Both the position numbers and the translations under genes were made by a program. This document shows, piece by piece, positions 47,101-59,336 of a DNA stretch of 64,000 nucleotides (position 1 is its first letter; each line of letters starts with the position of its first letter). Source of the DNA: Humulus lupulus (taxonomy: Eukaryota; Streptophyta; Magnoliopsida; Rosales; Cannabaceae); the NCBI RefSeq assembly GCF_963169125.1, contig NC_084796.1, forward strand, positions 92,178,888 to 92,242,887, given 5' to 3'. Below the pieces are notes generated by a model. That model made no database searches and was not told the origin of the DNA. It was given only the letters and a program-made list of their open reading frames with translations.

Positions 47101-47396
47101 ACAAGTGGCTTACAGGTCGGCTTTTCCACTGTCGTTGTCAGGAGTTCATGATGTATTCCATGTTTCTATGTTGCAAAAGTACGTCTCAGTACAACACATG
47201 TGCTGAAGTATGAGGACTTGGAATTGCAGACAGATTTATCCAATGAGGAACGACCGGTTCAAATTTTAGATCGGAAGGACAAGGTTTTACAGAATAAGAC
47301 AATTCCGCTAGGTAAAGTTTTGTGGACGAATAGCAAGGTCGAGGAAGCGACTTGGAAGCTTCAGTCGGTGATGCGGGATTAGTATCCCGAGTTATT
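44151..47396 (+). pseudogene. Chromovirus pol: protease, RT, RNase H, integrase, chromodomain
   Basis: Protease FIDSGATHSFVS (near 44165). RT from about 44580: [44 protein letters not shown], then [10 protein letters not shown] at about 45080 where the family has FIDD, so one catalytic Asp is Asn. RNase H starts with a frame change near 45500 and carries YTDHKSLKY and [14 protein letters not shown] (to about 45860). Integrase: zinc-binding segment with one Cys replaced by Tyr (CLTYQQ), core Asp in TMDFVGGLP and SNRDP, Glu in TDGQSERRIQ (46360-46680), GPFNILERIG tail. The chromodomain-like end is VLWTNSKVEEATWKL (to 47382). Stops at 44273, 44804, 45154, 45541, 46126 and 46865, and frameshifts near 46130, 46900 and 47190. 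Confidence 0.95.
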
Positions 47397-47439
47397 CAGG
47401 TAAATTTCGAGGACAAAATTCTCAGTAGGAGGGGACAGT

Positions 47440-49154
47440 TCTAACGACCCAAAAATCACTAATAAGACTTAAGGGCCTTGATTAGCATGCCGGGAGGGCA
47501 TAATTGGTTTATGAGTGAATTAAATAATTTAATGCACGATTCCGTGATAAGAAGGCTTATATGATTATATGGATACATGAGATGCATGTCTAAGAGTATT
47601 AGAATGCATGTAGGCCTTGTTTAGCTTAGAGGGGCATGTCTGTAATTTTATCCCATTGATGGTATAAATGAGATTATATGTTATAATTGTGAAGACCACA
47701 TTATTATGTGGATATATATTCGCAGCGAGTGGCTTGAGGCGGTCCTAGGGAGCCAGTTAGCGGAAAAGTTACAATGGGACCCAATACTTGACTCGGGGCG
47801 AGTCAAGGGGTATTTTGAGTATTAGATGGTTATTTGGGTTATCGGGTTATGGAAATAAATAATTGGAGATATATTTGAGGTTAGAAAGCTTAGGAGGGAA
47901 TACTAGGGAAATTTACCATTTTCCCCTCGAGGACGTTTTTGGTACCCCGAGCTTTAGGATTAACTTAAGTAAGATAAAACAAATAAGGGAATAGCTAGAA
48001 ACACCTAAACCGACCCTTCTTTCCTCTATCTCTTTCTCTCTCAAGGAAGCTACAGAAACAAAAGGGGAATTTGGCTGGAAACTCAGAGATTTGAGTTGGA
48101 ACCCTGGAGTTTAGCTCAGTTTTAGCTAAGGATTTCATTCGAGAGTTGAGGTAAGACTTGAATCACACTCTTGGTCATTTAATTATGTAGCTTTGGGCTG
48201 GGTTCTAAGTGTTTTTGGGTTCTTGAATTTGAAGATTAAATTGAGGCTAAGGATTTGGGAATTAGCTCAGCAACTAACTGGTGGATTGGTTCTTCAGTAA
48301 AGGTATGCTTTAATTTAAAGTTTAGCATCTTAATTCTGGAATTTTTGGTTGTTCTAAGGGGATTGTGAGCTTATGGGTTTCAAGGATTAAAGTGAGATTT
48401 TGATGAGTTTCTAAGCTAGGTTTTTGTTGGGTTATGCTCCTGGAAACATGCTAGGATGTTTATGATAGTTGAATTGTATCATTAGGATGGTTTTGGATTG
48501 ATTTGAATGAGGATTGATTGTTAAAAATGGTGAGTTTTTTGGGTTCGAAGGGGTCGGGCTGCGGTTCAGTTCTTGGTGTGCCGCGGCCCTCTGGAGCAGA
48601 TGGGAGCTGTGGAAGAGGGCGAGTCACGGCATGGGGAGTGTTGGGTCGCGACCCGTGTCTGTTATTTAGTGAGGTTGGGTCTCTTGATAGGGGCGGGACG
48701 CGACATAGATTGCTTGGGCTGCGGCTCTTAAGGGCATTTTTGGCCTTAAGGTTGTTTTAGGTGTGGGAACCTAACCTAGGGTTCTCGGGATCGATTCCAC
48801 TATCGTGTTTGGTGGAATTCGATGTTCCAGAGGCTAGAACTTGGACCGGAAACCTTTATACAGTTATTATTGATGGGATCCCTTATCTTGGTTGTGACTA
48901 GGTGTAAGCTAGGGCTTGGGAAGCTGATCGTGCTCAAGGGGTCATCTCTCGTAATCAGAACACTTGGCATCAAAGGTAAGAAAATTGCACTCAGTTGTGA
49001 GTTTATAACGGGACTAAGGGCTCCCTATTCTTGTATGCATTATGTAAGATGGTATTATGCCATGTGAATGTAAAACAAACGGCCTAAGAGTGCCAGAGTT
49101 TATATTGGCGCACAGGGCGCGACTCAGCCATTGGTAGCTGGGGATAGATTAGTT
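47440..49154 (+). repeat. Chromovirus 3' LTR, truncated
   Basis: Collinear with 40068-41775. The terminal TG is TC here. It ends at about 49154, where a different LTR starting TGTAACGTCC takes over. The last 680 bases of the LTR are not found anywhere downstream in this window. Confidence 0.92.
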
Positions 49155-52028
49155 GTAACGTCCTACGTTTTCGGGTACCTTTAAACGACTCGGGTCGGGA
49201 TTTTTCCCCAGGGTTAAGAATATTATTTTAAATAATATTATATTTTGTTTGTAAGTATTCCATGAGTTATGGCTAGCCAAAATATGAATTTTATGATTTT
49301 AAAAGTCAAGATAAGACTTTCGGTCCTGGGCCGACACAAAAACCCTGATCGGGTAAAAATCTCGGAAAATCAAATGAAAAATCATGGAAATTATATTTTG
49401 GGCATAAAATACATTCATAAAAGTTAAATTTTGGTCAAAAATAATAAACCTAAAAGAAAATGGAAATTTTAGGGCATTTTGTGTTAAATGCCTAATTTTA
49501 CCGAAATGGGGAATTTTATTCCATGAATGGACCTTAGGTTAAATTTTATTATGTGATTAATTAAATTAAATGTGAGAGACATTTAATTTAATTAATTAAT
49601 GTTAAGTTTGGTGATTAAAACTTAATAAGAGTGAAAAATGTGTCAAAAGCCAATTTGGACTTTTCTTCTTATGAAACATTTATTAGCCTTTATAAAAAAA
49701 AATTATATATAACATAGATAAAATGAAAAGGGTGGCCGGCTATGTGGTATTTTAGAGTTGTGTGAACCCAATTTTATAAAGATAAAATCCCATTTAATTA
49801 AGAAGTCAAGTGGGCAAGTGGGTAGAAAATCACTCAAGTATTTTGTGATATTTTGAAGAGTTATGTGAGCAATTATAACCCTAAGAACCGACCACTCTCC
49901 CTCTCTCATTCACTCATCTGATTTTTGAAGACCTCTCAAAGTGTCCTCTCAATATTCAACCTCAAGAACACCAAGGAAAACTTGGAGGCTAAGTCTTGGT
50001 CTAGGAAGTATTTTTCCCTAAGGTAAAGTTTCACTAATCTAGGCTTTTGTAAAGTTTTAAGCATAGAGTTTCAAATAGCTAATTAACTATGTTGTTGGGG
50101 GAACTTGGTTAGGGTTTTTGAAAGGTTTTGAAGGAGTCAAAGCTTATAGGAAGGTCCAAACCTTAAGCAAGAACACCAAAGAGGTAAAAAGTTTACTTTT
50201 GATGATTTTGTTGTAGGGTTTTTAGTTTTAAGCATTATTTTGTATATTTAATGCTTAAAGTTTCTTGTTGGTGATGTAATAAGGTTATGGTAGTTGTTTA
50301 ATAATTTTTATGATGCATTTGTATTGATTTTTGAAAATGGGAACCAAAACCCCCAAGGGTTTTGTAGGATACCCTAAAACAAAACATGTTTTGAGCTGTG
50401 ACTTCCAAGGGGTCAAGCAGCCACTGTATATTGTTTTTGTAAAATTAAATTGTACTGTGATGTTGTTGAGATTTAGTACATAAAATTTAGCTTTTGAAAC
50501 ACTAAAAAATGTTTAGAAATGAGTAAGTTATGCTATTTCAAAGTTTAGGTAAAAATCTGTTTTTTCGTATTCTTATTTTCGGAACCAAGTTTGGACAGCC
50601 ATTATATAGGGAAAATGAACCCAGTTTTTTCTAAAATTTTGTGGACATATTGCTGACATAATCTATTATTCCACTGTAAAATTTGGTAAGAAAATATTGA
50701 ACAGTTTGAAAGTTATTAACTGTCAAAGTTTAGAAAAAAAATAAGGACTTGAAAATAATGTCATTTTTACCTCATTGTTGGAAAATGATTTCACCAATAA
50801 AAAATGCTCATTTTGACCTAAGATTTTACAAAGACCTAAATGGCATAACAAAAATGGAATTGGGAAATTTTGGTAACAATTGGGTAAGTAAATTTTAAGT
50901 TATGAACTAACGAAGTATGTAGTTAAAAATGCGAAAAATAGGCTTTTCACACTTAGTGTAAAAATGAGATTTTGGAACATAAGATAAAAAGTAAAATTTT
51001 GCTTATTTCAAAATATAAATTGGTATGTCTTGAAAACATATTTTTACTAAAATTACCCCTTTGAGTTTAAATGAATTATTTTTATTAAAGAGTTTTTATT
51101 CTTTTTAAAAATAAGAGATTTAATTTATTAATAGTTAGTAAATTAAAAGAGGGTTTAAAACCCTATATTTTGAGAAAATAATTAAATGAATTATTTTTCT
51201 AGTAAGTAAAATTGATTAATTGATTTTGGAAAATTAATTAGTCAAGATGGGAAATTTTTAACGGTTTTCCTAATTAAGACAAATTAGGCAATTTTCTTAA
51301 AACGGTTTTTAGATATTAAAACCTTAAGAAAAATAAAAGGAAAATTTAAGAGTTTATTTTCTTTAAAAATAATTAAGGAATTTATTAGTATTTTCTGGAT
51401 ATAATACAGGCTAAAATCTTACATATTTTAACCGACTAGTCGAAAGTGCGGGTTAATAGTGATATCTTGAAAGAATAAGATTTTTAGCGGATTGTGGGAA
51501 AATACCATTGTGATACCCGAGCCTAGGTATCGAGACCTTAGGATAGGCCTCCCCGAGACTTAGGGTTTAGTCTCAAATATTTTGTATGAATTTCCTTAAT
51601 AGGTTTAAAACCAAAATAAGGATTATAAATCCTTACAAATGACTTTTATTAAAATGACCAAACTGCCCAAAATAATAATAATGAATTATGAGTGCCATAA
51701 TTAATCCGAGTATACTGTATGGATAACTACAGTATTGGCTAAGCGTAACTGGAGTGAACGTTGGAGGGTGAAAACCTGCTGAGCGCTAAGGACTCCAAGT
51801 AAGTCAACTTATATTGTATGGCTGCAACATGAAATGATTATTGTCTTGTATGTTAGTATAGAGATACATGCACATATATAGACTGTCATAGAAAGTTGCT
51901 TAGAGACGTTAGTCTAGTGAGTGCTGATTTAGAAAATATGAACGGTAGATGTCCGTCATATCCTAAACGGTTGATCCCCGTCACACTGCTTGATTTTATT
52001 TATGTTTTGTTTATTGGTATCTTTGGAT
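49155..52028 (+). repeat. Second long gypsy LTR, 3'-truncated
   Basis: Starts TGTAACGTCCTACGTTTTCGG inside the chromovirus 3' LTR. It is AT-rich with no ORF. It has GTAACTGGAGTGAACGTTGG and CGGTTGATCCCCGTC near its right side (51745-51980), features I associate with long LTRs of the Tekay type. No terminal CGTTACA is seen, and CACTA sequence begins at about 52029. The fact that it breaks the 3' LTR shows it is younger than the chromovirus. Confidence 0.65.
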
Positions 52029-52552
52029 AGGTTTTTTTTGACGAATTTGTTGGTGATCAAGATTGAAGGATTTTTATTGGAGGTAAGATACATTTAACTT
52101 TAATATATAATATGTATTCAAAGCTAGAAATACTTAATTGTGATATTGAACCTAGTGGAATTTATGATTTAAAAATTAGTGGAGATTGGTTGTGGGACTG
52201 TGTGCTGCAGTGATATAAGGTTGAAATTATGCATGCTTATTGTGTTTATGTGATGAATATATGTTCATTTTAATTTTGAAAATGTTATAGAAATAGGGGA
52301 AATGTTGCCCAGTTTTTTTTATAGATTTAGTAATATGATAATTATGCATGTTTGATTGATTATTTGAACACTATTGTTTATTATGTGATGTACACATGTA
52401 CTTTTTAGATTTGGGAAATGTGATAGATATAGTGAAAATGATGGCCAAATTTTTTTGGACGTATTTTTTCCTTTATTTGCTTGTCAATTAGGTAATTCAT
52501 GAACCTAATTGTTAATGTTTGTTTACTTTCTTTGTTTTTGTGAAAATTGACA

Positions 52553-54262
52553 ATGGATAGAGATTGGATGTCAGTGTATAGGTTATCGGTGAAATATAAG
52601 AATAGAATTGATTTTTTCTTGCAGTTTTGTGCAAGAAATACTCAATCTCCTAGTAGTATTTCTTGTCCTTGTATTAAGTGTGGTAATGTTGTCAGGATTG
52701 TAATTGTTAAAGTATACGATCATTTATTTAGGAATGCAATAGACAAAAGTTATAAGGTGTGATTTTTGCACGGAGAAAGAATGAAAGTCACTGACGAGGG
52801 ACCATCTAAGAATAATAAGTGTTTTTATGTGGATTATGAAGTTGATGATATTGAAAAGATTATTGATGATGCACAATATATATCACATGTAGATCCAGTT
52901 AAATTTCAGACCATCTTAGAAGATGCTGAGAAACCCACTTTCCCTAATTGTACATGGTTCACTAAATTATCACCAGTGTTTGGATTATATAACTTAAAAG
53001 AAAAATGTGGGTGGAGTGATAAGGGAATGACGGAGTTGCTATCCTTTTTAGGAGATTTATTACCAGAAGGTAATGAAATGTGTTCGTCATTTTATGAGGC
53101 AAAGAAGACATTGCATTTGTTAGGCATGCAATATGAAAAAAAAAAATATGCTTATCCTAACGATAGCATCTTATATCAAAAGGTATTTTTTGATGCACTT
53201 GCATATCTGACATGTGGTGAGTCTAGATGGAAAAAGAAAAAAAAAATCGATTCAGTTAGAAATGTTGTCCCTGCAAAGGTTTTATGATACTTTTCATTGA
53301 TACCTCGTTTAGTTTGGTTTAACCAAAATGATGATCATGCTATAAATTTTATTTGGCATGCCAAAGACAGAGTAAATGATGGTAAGCTAAGACATTAGCT
53401 GACTCACCACCTTGGAAAATAGTTTATGTGAAATGGCCTGAATTTGGCAATGAACCGAGGAATATTTATCTTGGTCTTTCTTTTGATAGAATTAATCCAT
53501 ACACTTCCCTTAGCAGTAAGTATAGTTGTTGCCCTGTAATGTTAGCTATTTATAATTTACTGTCGTGATTATGTATGACGAGGAAGTTTACCATGTTGAC
53601 GTTGTTGATATAAGGTCTTAAACAACCTGGAAATGACATTGATGTATACCTAGCTCCTTTAATTGAAAATTTAAGCACATTGTGGTATGAGGGAGTTAGT
53701 GCTTATGATGCTTATAGGAAAGATGAATTCAATCTTATTGCAATGTTTTTGTGGACCTTAATGATTTTCCAGCCTTAGGTAATATTTCTGGATTTATTGT
53801 GAAATGGTGTAAAACATGTCTCATTTATGAAGAGGGAACTCATTCTGAATACTTAAAAACTCTAGAAAGATTGTTATAAGGGACACCAAAAGTTCTTACC
53901 TGAAAAACATGAATTTCAATGTTGGACCTTCAATGGTTTACTCAAATTTGGAAGGGCTCCACCACCTTTACTTGGAGGACAATTGTTCGAAAAGTTGAAA
54001 AAAGTCAAATGCAAGTTCGGTAAGCCTAGAGATTGTACAAATAAGAAAATAAAGGTTCGACATGAAACAAAAGGAGGTTCTAGATGGTCGGGCAGGTTGT
54101 TGGAAGAAGAAATCTATTTTTTTATCTTCAATACTCTGATCATTTGGTTTTGTGGCATAACTTGGATGTGATGGACATTGAGAAAAATGTGTCAGGTTGC
54201 TTAATTAATACATTGATGAATATTCCTAGTCAGAGTAAACATGGAAATGATATATTAAAATA
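52553..54262 (+). pseudogene. CACTA (En/Spm) TNP2 transposase, N-terminal 550 codons
   Basis: ATG 52553 starts the transposase-associated domain (MDRDWMSVYRLSVKYKNRI, SCPCIKCGN with its Cys pair near 52670, VYDHLF). The TNP2 domain follows from about 52900: WFTKLSPVFGLYNLKEKCGW, then FLGDLLPEGNEM and SSFYEAKK (near 53090), PNDSILY, CGESRW (near 53215), RVNDGKLRH (near 53370), LGLSFDRINPY (53480), GNDIDVYLAPLIE (near 53640) and, after decay, LWHNLDVMDIEKNVSGCLINTLM (54150-54220). At least six stops or shifts. It ends at about 54262 with no catalytic C-terminus. A donor-like GGAG|GTAAG at 52081 suggests a 5' leader intron. Confidence 0.9.
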
Positions 54263-54649
54263 ATAAAGAAAATCTCAATTTAGCACAAAATAAAAACATA
54301 TACATTAAAACTTCTTTAACAAATATGGCACACAAAATTAACAACAAAATATGACAGGATAAAAAATACAAAATCAGTACAAAATGAAAACTGAATTAAA
54401 CACAAAATTTATAAACTTAGCAAGAAGAATTTACACTTATTATCTAGAATTTGCAAACATAAATATATAGACAATAACGGCCGCTGCCATCACCATGAAC
54501 ACCACCACAAACATGTTGCCACAGTCCAAGCCTTCGGGACCCACTTGCAACTACCATGAACCACATGTAAACATAACTCGAAAGAAAAGAAAAAAACCCA
54601 ATTATTAATAGAAATACATATTTTCTTTTTAAGATGCTTCTCAGCAACC
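54263..54649. other. AT-rich filler after TNP2
   Basis: Rich in ACAAAAT-like runs, with no ORF. Probably unrelated DNA joined to the truncated TNP2. Confidence 0.4.
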
Positions 54650-54860
54650 CCGAGCTCAATCCATGCACCCCCCGCCTCCCAACACCAACCCCAGCCCCTT
54701 GTGACCTCTGCTGCCACCCCTGCCTCACAAACCCAAGACTAGTTCCTCGTGACCCTTGCTGCCATCCACCGCCTCCCAACCCAGAGCTAAGCCCCCCCCC
54801 CCCAACCCACGCCCCTCCCCAAGCACAGCCCCCCGTGAGCCTAGCCACCCGAGACCCCAT
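54650..54860. repeat. GC-rich degenerate minisatellite
   Basis: A sudden C-rich block in AT-rich surroundings. Units share GTGACCTCTGCTGCCACCC and then GCCTCCCAACCC-like sequence, two and a half to three copies at about 50-60 bases, ending in a run of 11 C. Both strands are open by composition, so the 138-codon minus frame and the 81-codon plus frame here are not taken as genes. Confidence 0.65.
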
Positions 54861-55089
54861 TGGGAATAGTGCCTTTTAAAGCATATGTATTTACCAATGT
54901 TTTATGAAATAAATAATTGACATGAATTTTTACATATATTGATTGTTTATTATTCTTGTTAGAATAATATTAAAGGGAGATAACGTGTGGGGAAGAGATA
55001 AAGTGTAGGAAAATAATTAATATTAATAATTAAACAAATAAACATTTATTAGATGGGCCCATATTGATTTTTAATATTAAAAGCAATAA

Positions 55090-55368
55090 CATTTATGACA
55101 GTTTGCAACTGCCACAAATGAGCTCATTTGCGACAGTGCAAAACTAACACAAATGAGCTCATTTGTGACAGTGCAAAATTGACACAAATGAGCTCATTTG
55201 CGTTAGTTGAAAATGTCCACAAACACGCTCCATTTATAGCGTCAGTCTACTCAATGACGCAAATACCCTTTATTTTGTGTCACTTGCCAACTGACACAAA
55301 TGCTCAAACTGAGTAATGTTGTTGACTACTGCGTTTGAATGACACAAAATGGGTATTTTGTTGTAGTG
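55090..55368 (-). mobile_element. CACTA terminus with subterminal repeats
   Basis: On the minus strand the end reads CACTACAACAAAATACCC from 55368. Inward lie at least seven copies of a short motif in both orientations, CAACTGCCACAAATG or TTTGTGACAGT, and three near-identical ACACAAATGAGCTCATTTG blocks (55110-55205). Such arrays bind the TNPA-type protein in En/Spm elements. The other end is not in reach, so whether it belongs to the TNP2 remains is open. Confidence 0.72.
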
Positions 55369-56167
55369 TTTATTGATCTATGGGAAAGTAACCGTGTTGT
55401 AAAAATTTTGATTATAGAACGATTATTTGAATTCCTAAATGATGCTCGGTTATTGAAAGAGGATATCCTTCTCTTTTGCAACTATGAGATGATTGGACAG
55501 ATCGAGCTTACATTATATATGAGATACAATGGCGATGATAAAATTATAGTTTAGTCTAACTTGAAACATATTAGCTTATTAACATTTTTATATGTAGGGT
55601 GCTCAATGATTTAGTGCAAACGAAGGGGTTGAACCACATGTAGACTTTCATGCATCTTGCTTTAGTGGAGGAACAAATGAAGTACGAGCTGAAAATCTCT
55701 TAAAACAATTTCTGGAGATGGAGCTAGAGATAGTTTCTAATTTGTCCTTTTAACAACATGAAAGTCAGCTAAATTTGATATATGTTTATTGATAAATATC
55801 TTAGACTAGTTTTTTGTTGTTGTAGATTTCACTGGATGTTGGTATTGATTCAGTAATGCAGCCTTTCGGTGGCACTTTAAGATCCTTTAAATTAACATTT
55901 TCATCCAAAAATCAAGGAGATAATTGTCATGTAAGTTATACATGTTACTTAATTTAAAATTTCTTCTGGAAGTCACATTTGGATCAATATTATTTTGTGA
56001 AGGGCATTCAATCAATATGATATACACCGAAGAGAAAAAGAGTCTATTCGACTCAACGTGTGTGTTCCTAAAGTAAGTAAATTATTACTTACCTTATTAA
56101 AGTTTTGGACACTTTTTTTATTATATAAACTTGCTAAATATGATACTCACATTTGGATATATATATA
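55369..56167. other. Unassigned spacer between CACTA end and solo LTR
   Basis: Contains a 71-codon plus-strand frame (55339-55554) that starts inside the CACTA end and so is partly artificial, plus short protein-like pieces around 55620-55720 and 55830-55930. I recognise no family. It may be an older element into which the CACTA end and the Tat LTR inserted. Confidence 0.35.
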
Positions 56168-56172
56168 TATTG

Positions 56173-56765
56173 TGTTATCCAAAAAATTAGCATTGATAAC
56201 GTGGCAAGTGATCCCTGGACACGTGGCTGACACCTGGAAAAGTTATGCTAGAGTATCGACCAGAAGACGCATTAGAAGCAGTAAGCGGCCCAGTCTTACC
56301 TGCGACCAGTCTGGTCGATAGTTCCGCATACAACGTAACATTTATGAGAAGATCTTTGTAAATCCCGAATTTATCTCACACAATCTCCTGAGTATCCGAT
56401 GATTCAGGAAAGAAAATCTGTAACAATCTTTTGTAATCCCCCTTGAGTCTATAAATAGCAAAAGATAGCTCAAGGAAGGGACCTTTTGGCTTTCGGATTA
56501 TTTGAGACTATAGTAATTCTCCTAGTGATATTGTATTGTTCATCAGAGGTTAGTGAAACTCATTGAACCCTTGTTCTTTGATCACTCCTTTGATTCTATA
56601 TCAATAACAGCCTAAGTGGACGTAGGTTATTACCAGATCCTGGGGCCGAACCACTATAAAAATATCCTGTTGTTATTCATTTTTGTCATTGTGTTCTTCT
56701 CATCATATTCATTCATATCAAGCATATTCTGACTCCGCGTCAGTTGGCCAAATCTTGGGTCAACA
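56173..56765 (+). repeat. Solo Tat LTR (593 bp) with perfect TSD TATTG
   Basis: Starts TGTTATCC, ends GGGTCAACA, and is flanked by TATTG at 56168-56172 and 56766-56770. TATA box CTATAAATAGC at about 56449. Homologous throughout to the 3' LTR at 21209-21795. No internal sequence is attached, so it is a solo LTR. Confidence 0.93.
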
Positions 56766-56770
56766 TATTG

Positions 56771-57299
56771 TAATAGTGTCAAAACCAAACAGGGCCTACA
56801 AAGTGTGGCCACTACATTATGAAGTTTGCTAGGGAATTGATTTAACAGCCTAGACCAAAGAACTACTTGAAAAATAAAATGAGGTATTATTTTACCCTTT
56901 AATTTAATCTAAAGTATCGCTTGTGATTTTATTTTGATGAATTCTAACTTATTATTTTAAATATTTCTTAATTTGGTCACGAATAACACCATAGACAGCT
57001 AACGAAATCGACGAGATACGATATGAATGGGCTGAATCAATTTTGGCGTATCTCAGTTAGTGCATGAGCAAGTTGGTGAGGACATTTTAGTTTAAGTGTA
57101 TTAACTTAGAAATTTTGAATACAATAGTTATAATTATACATAGATTAACTTGGAAATTTGAATTACTTCTAGAATTAATCACAGATGTTAACTTTTTTCG
57201 TGTACTGGTGTTTTATTAATTTTTGCTGATATTTTTCTATTTTTGATGCTGTTTATTTATCAAATAGGTCAGGGGATTGACATAAACATTTATAATTTC
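56771..57299. other. AT-rich spacer
   Basis: No recognisable gene or repeat in about 530 bases. Confidence 0.45.
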
Positions 57300-57480
57300 T
57301 CTAGTTAAAACATTACGTGACAACTCCTAACTGGCGCAAAAAATTACGTTTTAAGCATTTGTGGCAGTTGGTGATTGACGCAAATTCTAAAGATATTTGC
57401 GTTAGTTCCCAACTGCCACAAATTCCCAACTGTCACAAATGAAGCACTTGTGACCGTTGGGAACTGACATAAATAGTATA
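57300..57480. repeat. Second block of CACTA-type subterminal repeats
   Basis: Six or more copies of AACTGCCACAAAT/ATTTGTGGCAGTT-type motifs in both orientations, the same motif as at 55090-55260. No CACTAC terminus lies beside it, so this is an end with its last bases lost, or the distal side of an older CACTA element broken by the 55.4-57.3 kb material. Confidence 0.6.
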
Positions 57481-58097
57481 CTTTTAATTAATTTATTATA
57501 TTTTTTTATTTATTAATAATAAAACTCTTTTTGCTTTTGATATTTCATCCCTTTAATTAATTTTTTAATAATTAATATTATAATTTGAGTTTAAAAAATA
57601 AAGAATAGTATAAATTAATCATAATTACATTAATGATAATAAAAAGGTCAAAAGATCTTATTTAGAAGGAAAAAATTATCAAAATATTGTAGATGATTAT
57701 TTTTTATAGATTTTACAAAATAAAGAGTTCTATCATTGGAATTTTCAAAAATCGAGGATCAGGTTTGTTATATAGTTAAAACTCAGAGAACTGAAATTGT
57801 ACTCTCTCACATGTTAATAGAGAAGTATTATTAAAAATAAAATAAAAAATGAAGGTCAAATTTAGTATTTAGCTCAAACTTAAGGACCAAAAAAATTGTA
57901 GTTTCTCATATTCATCTAATGGATCGAGCTCATAAATAAATAATTCATATTCACCTATTTCATGGTCTGATTTGATTATGTATTTTTTAATTGAATTGGC
58001 ATTCATTTGAATTGTATGGAACGTCAATTCGGTGCCAATGCAAAAGCCCAACATTTCATTGCATGAAAGGTAATTTTTTGATGGTACTTAATTTTTT
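57481..58097. other. AT-rich spacer
   Basis: No coding sequence or repeat that I can support. Confidence 0.4.
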
Positions 58098-58409
58098 GAT
58101 TGGTAAGGGATTCAAAAATGATTTTATCATTTTCAAAACTTAAAAAATGAAAACTCCCATGAAAACTTGATTGACACACTTGTTTTAGAAAATAAAAAAA
58201 ACCATTTTTGAAAACTGAGTTAAAATCCTTCAGCAAAAGAGAAAATAATAATTTGTTGTTTTCTTTGTATTTCATGAATTTCAAATTTAAAAAACACTAA
58301 ACCATTCAAGATCTCAAAAATTTATAATTTATTTTTAAATTCAATATTTTCAAATCATTTGATTTAAAAATAATTTTCTAAAACTATATTTTTGAATTAA
58401 CTACCAATC
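58098..58409. mobile_element. Candidate MITE
   Basis: The left end GATTGGTAAGGGATTCAAAAAT matches the reversed right end GATTGGTAGTTAATTCAAAAAT, and the inner arms continue with weaker pairing (ATTTTATCATTTTC against AGTTTTAGAAAATT). Length about 312 bp, AT-rich, no ORF. No clear target duplication, superfamily unknown. Confidence 0.45.
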
Positions 58410-59336
58410 AGCCCCTAAGGTTACCGTGCTTTCAAGATTCAATATATGGCTCCCTCCAAGATTTTGTTTCCTCAATTTTGTGGTAGGTAGATCTATAAAA
58501 GCGTAGTACATATATTGTTATTTATCTTCTTAATAAAGTATTTGGACTAATAATGCTTCTTATTAATTAGTTATATGTAGTCTACAGACAATTTACCTAC
58601 AAATTAAGATATCATGATTCGTCATCCAAACAAATAAGACAAATAAATGCATGGCTATAATATTCAAATTAGACATATCTAGTTTTAGCTAAATTTACAC
58701 TTTATACGTTTCTTTATATATATAGTTGTGTTTGTTGGCAAGTAGCATCATTACAATTATTGTTTTCTTTCATGTTGCTGTATAAGTCAAAGAGTAAAAT
58801 ACCATGCACTGTCATGTAAAAATGACAAATTAATTTGTTTTGTCTTCCATGGAAAGATAAATATTGATACAAAAGCGTAACGCCAAAAATTATTGTTTTT
58901 GCGTAAAAGCTAGCATGCATATATACTCCACAAAGCTGCGTACCTGCTACAACCACAGCTGGCTATATATAATTATATATTTACAAATATATATATATAT
59001 ATACACATTTACATATAAATATTTATGTATAAAGTCAGCTATATCATTCATTTTATGGGACAGAGGATTTATCTTTAGGTATTGGCAACGTCAAGGATAT
59101 ATAATTGATATCAATAATCACTCAAAAGATTACAATAATAGTGATAGTAATAAATTTTATATTCAAAAGATAACACGAATTTTTTTATATATATATATAT
59201 ATATATAATATTAATAACCAGCTGCAGTGGATGAAAGCAGTACTCATGTATTTGATCATAACCAGTCTACCAATCAATCATCAAATATGTATGCATGTAA
59301 TTACGACACATTAGTATGTTATTTTGGATTTGTGTA
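58410..59336. other. AT-rich spacer with TA microsatellites
   Basis: (TA)n-rich runs near 58970-59005 and 59188-59208. No gene. Confidence 0.5.

Larger units (their letters stand above)
40068..49154 (+). mobile_element. Tekay-type chromovirus (Ty3/gypsy), near full length
   Basis: 5' LTR 40068-42458, primer-binding site TGGTATCAGAGC at 42462-42473, gag-pol 42957-47390, polypurine tract AGTAGGAGGGGACAG (47424-47438), and 3' LTR from 47440, cut at about 49154 by another LTR. The LTRs differ by about 10 substitutions in the first 122 bases, so the insertion is old. Gene order (gag, protease, RT, RNase H, integrase, chromodomain-like end) and long LTRs place it in the Tekay (Del) chromovirus clade. 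Confidence 0.95.

Noticed and set aside
54444..54860. Gly-rich 138-codon minus-strand protein
   Set aside because: Composition follows the C-rich minisatellite, and the opposite strand is open too.
57869..58284. Minus-strand frames of 61 and 86 codons
   Set aside because: AT-rich, no motifs, and one overlaps the candidate MITE end.
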